From an uncultured archaeon (GTDB lineage Archaea; Micrarchaeota; Micrarchaeia; Micrarchaeales; CABMGC01): a DNA stretch of 17,546 nucleotides. Position numbers and translations under genes: made by a program. The stretch lies in NCBI GenBank assembly GCA_902385515.1, contig CABMGC010000006.1, forward strand, positions 1-17,546. Direction: 5' to 3'. The notes under the pieces are model-generated. The model did no database searches, was not told the origin of the DNA, and was given only the letters and a program-made list of their open reading frames with translations. This document shows, piece after piece, positions 14,572-17,546 of this stretch; the first letter of the stretch is position 1; the number at the start of each line of letters is the position of its first letter.

Positions 14572-15267
14572 TCAGAAGTGCTTTGCTATCTCTTCAGGCT
14601 CAAGGATGGTAAACTCCTCCCCATCGTCTATGAATCCTATGTCCACGTGGTCGGCGTCAAGCTTGCCCTCGTTGACCTTCTTTAGTATCTTGACCCCGAG
14701 GGTTATGGCATCGTCAAGGGCCATGTTGTCCTTGTAGTCCCTGACGAGGATGTCGGTCGCGACCTTCTTCCCTATTCCTATCGCGTCCGCCTTGTATCCG
14801 AGAAGCGATGCTCCCGGCTCGACCTCGTACAGCCGGGGTTCTGTGTCGATCCCGCCGAGAAGCAGCGATACCCCGTAAGGCCTAACTCCTCCGTAGAGCG
14901 TTCCCTGGAGCATATACGAGGACACGTCCTTGGCTATCGCCTCGACAGACTTGACCTCGTCGTATATCATCCTGTGCGACTGGGCGCTTCCCCTGGCCGC
15001 GTCGATTACGTGCAGCCCGTCGGACTGAAGTCCGCTGTAGGCCACCCCTATGTGGGAGTCTACCCTGAAGACCTTCTGCATGCTGGACAGCACCGAGAGG
15101 GGCTCCTCTATGTTCTTGTGCGCAACGAACACGACTCCGTTCTTGGTGACCATTCCGATGGCGGTGGCGCCCCTTCTCACGGCTTCCTTTGCGTACTCGA
15201 CCTGGAACAGTCTTCCGTCGGGGTTGAACATGACTCCTCTGTCATAGGCCTGGATGTTTGGGTACAT
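14572..15267 (-). CDS. psmA: Proteasome subunit alpha
   Basis: Forms the outer rings of the 20S proteasome and controls substrate entry through its N-terminal gate. The 231-residue protein has the alpha signature at the N-terminus, YDRGVMFNPDGRLFQVEYA at 8-26, which includes the gate residues and the H0 helix. No catalytic threonine is expected in alpha subunits and none is seen. The remaining NTN-fold core is complete (for example GVRPYGVSLLLGG at about 127-139). The ATG at 15265-15267 is preceded by GTGA at 4 bases. It heads the superoperon behind a strong TATA box. No beta subunit or activating ATPase is encoded in the window. Confidence 0.97.
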   Translation of the reverse strand: MYPNIQAYDRGVMFNPDGRLFQVEYAKEAVRRGATAIGMVTKNGVVFVAHKNIEEPLSVLSSMQKVFRVDSHIGVAYSGLQSDGLHVIDAARGSAQSHRMIYDEVKSVEAIAKDVSSYMLQGTLYGGVRPYGVSLLLGGIDTEPRLYEVEPGASLLGYKADAIGIGKKVATDILVRDYKDNMALDDAITLGVKILKKVNEGKLDADHVDIGFIDDGEEFTILEPEEIAKHF

Positions 15268-15324
15268 GATATCACATCAAATTGCAATGGCAAAGCATTA
15301 GTATAGTCTCTTTGCTAGTTTATG

Positions 15325-15332
15325 TTTTTATA
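15325..15332 (-). promoter_or_regulatory. TATA box of the proteasome-exosome superoperon
   Basis: TATAAAAA on the minus strand with a purine-rich element just upstream (CGAAGG, BRE-like). The transcript start near 15303 leaves about a 36-base leader before psmA. This is the best promoter match in the window and probably drives psmA through rpoP. Confidence 0.7.
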
Positions 15333-15353
15333 CCTTCGCTTGGCGCTCGAAGG
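15333..15353. repeat. Inverted repeat abutting the psmA TATA box
   Basis: CCTTCG and CGAAGG form perfect 6-base arms separated by 9 bases. The repeat directly abuts the psmA TATA box, and one arm overlaps the expected BRE. It may be an operator, or a hairpin at the end of the upstream ribosomal operon; chance is also possible. Confidence 0.45.
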
Positions 15354-15388
15354 CCGATTTTACCTCGAGAGAATTAGCGGGGGCGTGC

Positions 15389-15694
15389 TCAGATCACGTC
15401 TATGCTGCTCTCAGGGAAGCCGAGTATCAAGAGCTCGCTTTTTACCGAATCGATGTGGTCCCCCTGCAGCTCAATCACGCCCTTCTTGTACGTGCCTCCG
15501 CACGCGAGCTTCGTCTTTAGCTGCTTCGCCGTCCTCTCGAGCTCGTCGCCGGTGAGACCCTCCACTATGGTCACGTATTTACGGAACTTGGCCTTGGCCT
15601 TATAGACCTTTATCCTCTTTGTCGCCTCCCTGTCTAGTATGTCGCAGACGCAGAGTTCCTTTGGCAACCCGCAGCGCGGGCACATGTCAGGCAT
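15389..15694 (-). CDS. Translation initiation factor aIF1 (SUI1 family)
   Basis: Small-subunit initiation factor that helps enforce correct start-codon choice. 101 residues: an N-terminal zinc-binding knuckle (CPRC at 5-8, CVC at 15-17, sequence GLPKELCVC) followed by the SUI1 fold at about 25-101, with YVTIVEGL, the lysine-rich TAKQLKTKLACGGTYK core and the conserved-looking GVIELQGDH. The ATG overlaps the uL29 stop by one base (TAATG). It is apparently the last gene of this ribosomal operon, because the next gene downstream has its own strong promoter. Confidence 0.95.
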   Translation of the reverse strand: MPDMCPRCGLPKELCVCDILDREATKRIKVYKAKAKFRKYVTIVEGLTGDELERTAKQLKTKLACGGTYKKGVIELQGDHIDSVKSELLILGFPESSIDVI

Positions 15695-15891
15695 TAAGCG
15701 GTCACACCTTTTTCCTTAAGAATAGTCAGGATCCTGGCTCTAGCCCTTCGCATGTCCTTCGATTTCAGCTTCTTGCTCGCGACTCCGGTGGACGCTATCT
15801 TCCTCCTCTCCACCGCAAGGTCGATGCTAAGCTGCTGCAGCTTGCCCTGGAGCGCTTCCACGCTCATTTCCCTCAATTCTTTTATGTACAT
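15694..15891 (-). CDS. rpl29: Large ribosomal subunit protein uL29
   Basis: Small two-helix ribosomal protein near the exit tunnel. The 65-residue protein has the expected pattern: KELREMS at the start, a long helix EALQGKLQQLSIDLAVERRK, and a second helix carrying KDMRRARARILTILKEK. The ATG at 15889-15891 lies 30 bases after uS3, and the stop overlaps the aIF1 start by one base. Confidence 0.94.
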   Translation of the reverse strand: MYIKELREMSVEALQGKLQQLSIDLAVERRKIASTGVASKKLKSKDMRRARARILTILKEKGVTA

Positions 15892-15921
15892 ATGATCAGA
15901 TTTGGTCGATTCAGATATTTA

Positions 15922-16548
15922 TTACTTGGCTCCTTCGAGGCTCTTGGGCAGCTCTATCTTCTTCACAACCCTGTCCGGGAAGACAGTTCCCGGAGGGACT
16001 ATCCTGACGGTGACTCCTATTGCCCCGTACTTCGGGTACGCGGCTATGTGGGCCTCGTTGACGAGCTTCGTGGTGTCTCCGGCCTTCGGTATGTAGCCGA
16101 ACCTCACTTTCATGGTCCTCGCCTTTGCTCCCTTGGCCGCGAGCTTCCCTGCGGCGACTATTTCCGCACCGAGGGCCCCTGCTTCCATTATGTTTCTTAG
16201 GGTCGAGTGCAAAAGTCCTCTCGAGTTTATCCCCCTTTCGAGCGCGTTCGCGATGTGCCTTGCAACGAGCCTTGGCTCAAGCAGCTCGCTTTTTACCTCG
16301 GCGACGCTTATCTGCGGGTTGTCGATGTGGAACCTCTGCTTTATGTCAAGGGTCAGGGCGTCTATGGTCGATCCTCCCCTTCCGATGACTCTTCCCGGGT
16401 TGGTCACGTACGCGGTGATCCTGGTTATGACAGGGGTCTTCTGTATCTCCACTCTGGAGAAGCCGGCCCTTATCAGATTCTTTTCGAGATATTTCGATAT
16501 CTCGTTCTTGACCATTGCGTCCTCTATGAACTTTCTCTCGACTACCAT
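15922..16548 (-). CDS. rps3: Small ribosomal subunit protein uS3
   Basis: Ribosomal protein at the mRNA entry channel. 208 residues from ATG 16546-16548, with an N-terminal KH domain (VIGRGGSTIDAL, containing the GxxG loop) and the C-terminal uS3 domain (TMKVRFGYIPKAGDT; IGVTVRIVPPGTVFPD). A GTG at 16555-16557 that overlaps the uL22 stop would add MIL. The internal ATG is preferred since AGTGA, which includes the uL22 stop, is placed 5 bases before it. Length is normal for archaea lacking a long C-terminal tail. Confidence 0.95.
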   Translation of the reverse strand: MVVERKFIEDAMVKNEISKYLEKNLIRAGFSRVEIQKTPVITRITAYVTNPGRVIGRGGSTIDALTLDIKQRFHIDNPQISVAEVKSELLEPRLVARHIANALERGINSRGLLHSTLRNIMEAGALGAEIVAAGKLAAKGAKARTMKVRFGYIPKAGDTTKLVNEAHIAAYPKYGAIGVTVRIVPPGTVFPDRVVKKIELPKSLEGAK

Positions 16549-16553
16549 CAATA

Positions 16554-17243
16554 TCACTTACTGGCTTCCACTACCACAGGCTTCTTTGCTTCCGCGTGCG
16601 GGTGCTCGTGCTCATGCACATGATCGTGGACGTGCTCCTCTTTCTTCGCCTGCTCCTTTGCCGCCTTCTTTGGCGCGGCCTTGGGCTTTGCGACCGCCGC
16701 TGCCTTCGGTGCGCCCTTGTTCTTCTTCATTATGAAGAATTTCATGTTTTTCGAGAGCTCTTCCTCCCTGCCCGTCCCGAGGCCTATCTCTATCCTGGCG
16801 TATTCGAGGTCGCTGTGCACTGATGCAGACCTTCCGTACTTGCCCCTGCCCCATGAAAGGGATCCCTTTGAGGGGCTCCTTCTTGCTATCTGTGTTTTTG
16901 TCGCCGAAGCGTGTACCACGTAAAGGTCGTCCGCGCTAAGACCCCTGCTTGCGGAGTTCGCGACAGCGTTAACCAGTATGACCTTCGCCTCCTTTGCCGC
17001 CTTGACCGGCCACTTCCCTTTCTGCCCTCCCAGCTCGTGCCTTGAGCCCATGTAGGTGTTGTGGCGCCTGTACAGCACAGGCATCGACATCGACATGACG
17101 TCGTCAAGGACGTCCATTGCGGCGCCAACCTTCAGGTATCTTATGGCGTCGCAGACGGCGCCGAGGTCCTTGTAGCTCACGTTTATGTCCCTGCCGTGCG
17201 CGAACACGAAAGGTTCCTTCTTTAGATTGAAAGAGTACGCCAT
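16554..17243 (-). CDS. rpl22: Large ribosomal subunit protein uL22 with a histidine-rich C-terminal tail
   Basis: Ribosomal protein lining the exit tunnel. The core (to about residue 174) is a normal archaeal uL22: YRRHNTYMGSRHELGGQKGKWPVKAAKEA and the hook region SRGLSADDLYVVHASATKTQ are recognisable. Beyond it is a tail of about 55 residues: a Lys/Ala-rich part typical of unstructured rRNA-binding tails, then EHVHDHVHEHEHPHAE, where seven histidines alternate with other residues (16596-16634), and a short end. Two adjacent ATGs exist; the second (17241-17243) has GGTGA 4 bases upstream and is chosen, while the first (17246) would add one Met. It overlaps the uS19 stop. Confidence 0.94.
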   Translation of the reverse strand: MAYSFNLKKEPFVFAHGRDINVSYKDLGAVCDAIRYLKVGAAMDVLDDVMSMSMPVLYRRHNTYMGSRHELGGQKGKWPVKAAKEAKVILVNAVANSASRGLSADDLYVVHASATKTQIARRSPSKGSLSWGRGKYGRSASVHSDLEYARIEIGLGTGREEELSKNMKFFIMKKNKGAPKAAAVAKPKAAPKKAAKEQAKKEEHVHDHVHEHEHPHAEAKKPVVVEASK

Positions 17244-17546
17244 CATTTCACCGACAAGAACTTGCTTCCTCTCGTTGCCCTGATACCTGGCGCGGAATGC
17301 TGAACGCGCTTCGTCGAGAACACGTACTCGCCGAGCCTGTGTCCCATCATCTCGGGGACTATCACTATGTCCTTGAATTCCTTGCCGTTGTGCACCGCGA
17401 ATCTCATGCCCACCCAGCTCGGGAGTATTACCGCCTCCCTTGTCGGGGTCCTTATGATCTTGCCTGCGCCGGCCTTCTTGACCTTCTCGACCTTCGCCTC
17501 CAGCTCCTTGTAGGCTATGCCCTGCCTTTCTATGGCCCTCCTCTGC
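17243..17546 (-). CDS. rps19: Small ribosomal subunit protein uS19, 5' end beyond the window
   Basis: About 100 C-terminal residues are visible. The conserved small-subunit head protein region is clear: REAVILPSWVGMRFAVHNG, EFKDIVIVPEMMGHRLGEY, FSTKRVQHSAPGIRATRGS. The residues before it (AYKELEAKVEKVKKAGAG) match the N-terminal extension usual in archaeal uS19. The stop TGA overlaps the uL22 start. The upstream ribosomal genes of the operon lie outside the window. Confidence 0.95.
   Translation of the reverse strand, partial: QRRAIERQGIAYKELEAKVEKVKKAGAGKIIRTPTREAVILPSWVGMRFAVHNGKEFKDIVIVPEMMGHRLGEYVFSTKRVQHSAPGIRATRGSKFLSVK

Noticed and set aside
16555..16557. GTG as start of uS3 (and similar GTG starts for rrp42, rpoP and eL43)
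   Set aside because: These GTG codons lie within the GTGA or GGTGA ribosome-binding sites; ATG or TTG 4-5 bases beyond the site gives a better initiation region and natural N-termini.
1..17546. Mobile elements, CRISPR arrays, tRNA or rRNA genes
   Set aside because: No transposase, integrase, spaced direct repeats or tRNA-like cloverleaf was recognised, and genes are tightly packed with housekeeping functions.

Overview
The window is archaeal. It encodes a thermosome subunit, an STT3/AglB-type oligosaccharyltransferase, a geranylgeranyl-reductase-family flavoprotein, an archaeal histone, a proteasome alpha subunit, the exosome proteins Rrp4/Rrp41/Rrp42, SBDS, Rpo12 and archaeal-type ribosomal proteins. 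DNA is GC-rich, genes are tightly packed (longest gene-free stretch about 140 bases), and promoters are TATA-type. The small compact gene set and the secreted protein with a DUF2341-like module suggest a DPANN archaeon, perhaps Micrarchaeota-like. That placement is an inference; a marker-gene tree is needed.

Layout. (1) 1-1453, minus: 5' part of a thermosome gene. (2) 1593-7024: a surface/glycosylation block, with a 1000-residue STT3 (minus) divergent from a geranylgeranyl-reductase-like gene (plus), which converges on a Ser/Thr-rich membrane-anchored surface protein carrying nine N-glycosylation sequons (minus). (3) 7101-9252, minus: thioredoxin, histidyl-tRNA synthetase and a coupled uncharacterised protein. 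(4) 9388-10902, plus: histone, zinc-ribbon protein and PRC-barrel protein in one tight cluster, then a separately promoted small Cys/His-rich protein. (5) 10949-15267, minus: the archaeal proteasome-exosome superoperon psmA, SBDS, rrp4, rrp41, rrp42, eL43, an uncharacterised 132-residue protein, rpoP. (6) 15389-17546, minus: the middle of the S10-type ribosomal operon, uS19, uL22, uS3, uL29, aIF1, apparently ending after aIF1.

Together, blocks 5 and 6 join ribosome assembly (SBDS, ribosomal proteins), RNA turnover (exosome), protein turnover (proteasome) and transcription (Rpo12), mostly with overlapping or nearly overlapping genes. Block 2 could form a small N-glycosylation unit: transferase, possible lipid-carrier reductase, probable acceptor protein. 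Many internal starts follow GTGA or GGTGA by 4-5 bases, and in several cases the upstream stop codon lies inside that ribosome-binding site. This favours internal ATG/TTG starts over the overlapping GTG codons.

No transposon, CRISPR array, tRNA or rRNA gene was seen. The items most worth following up are the three-helix plus coiled-coil extension of STT3, the STT3/reductase/surface-protein arrangement, the unknown protein inside the superoperon, the histone/zinc-ribbon/PRC cluster, and the histidine-rich tail of uL22.
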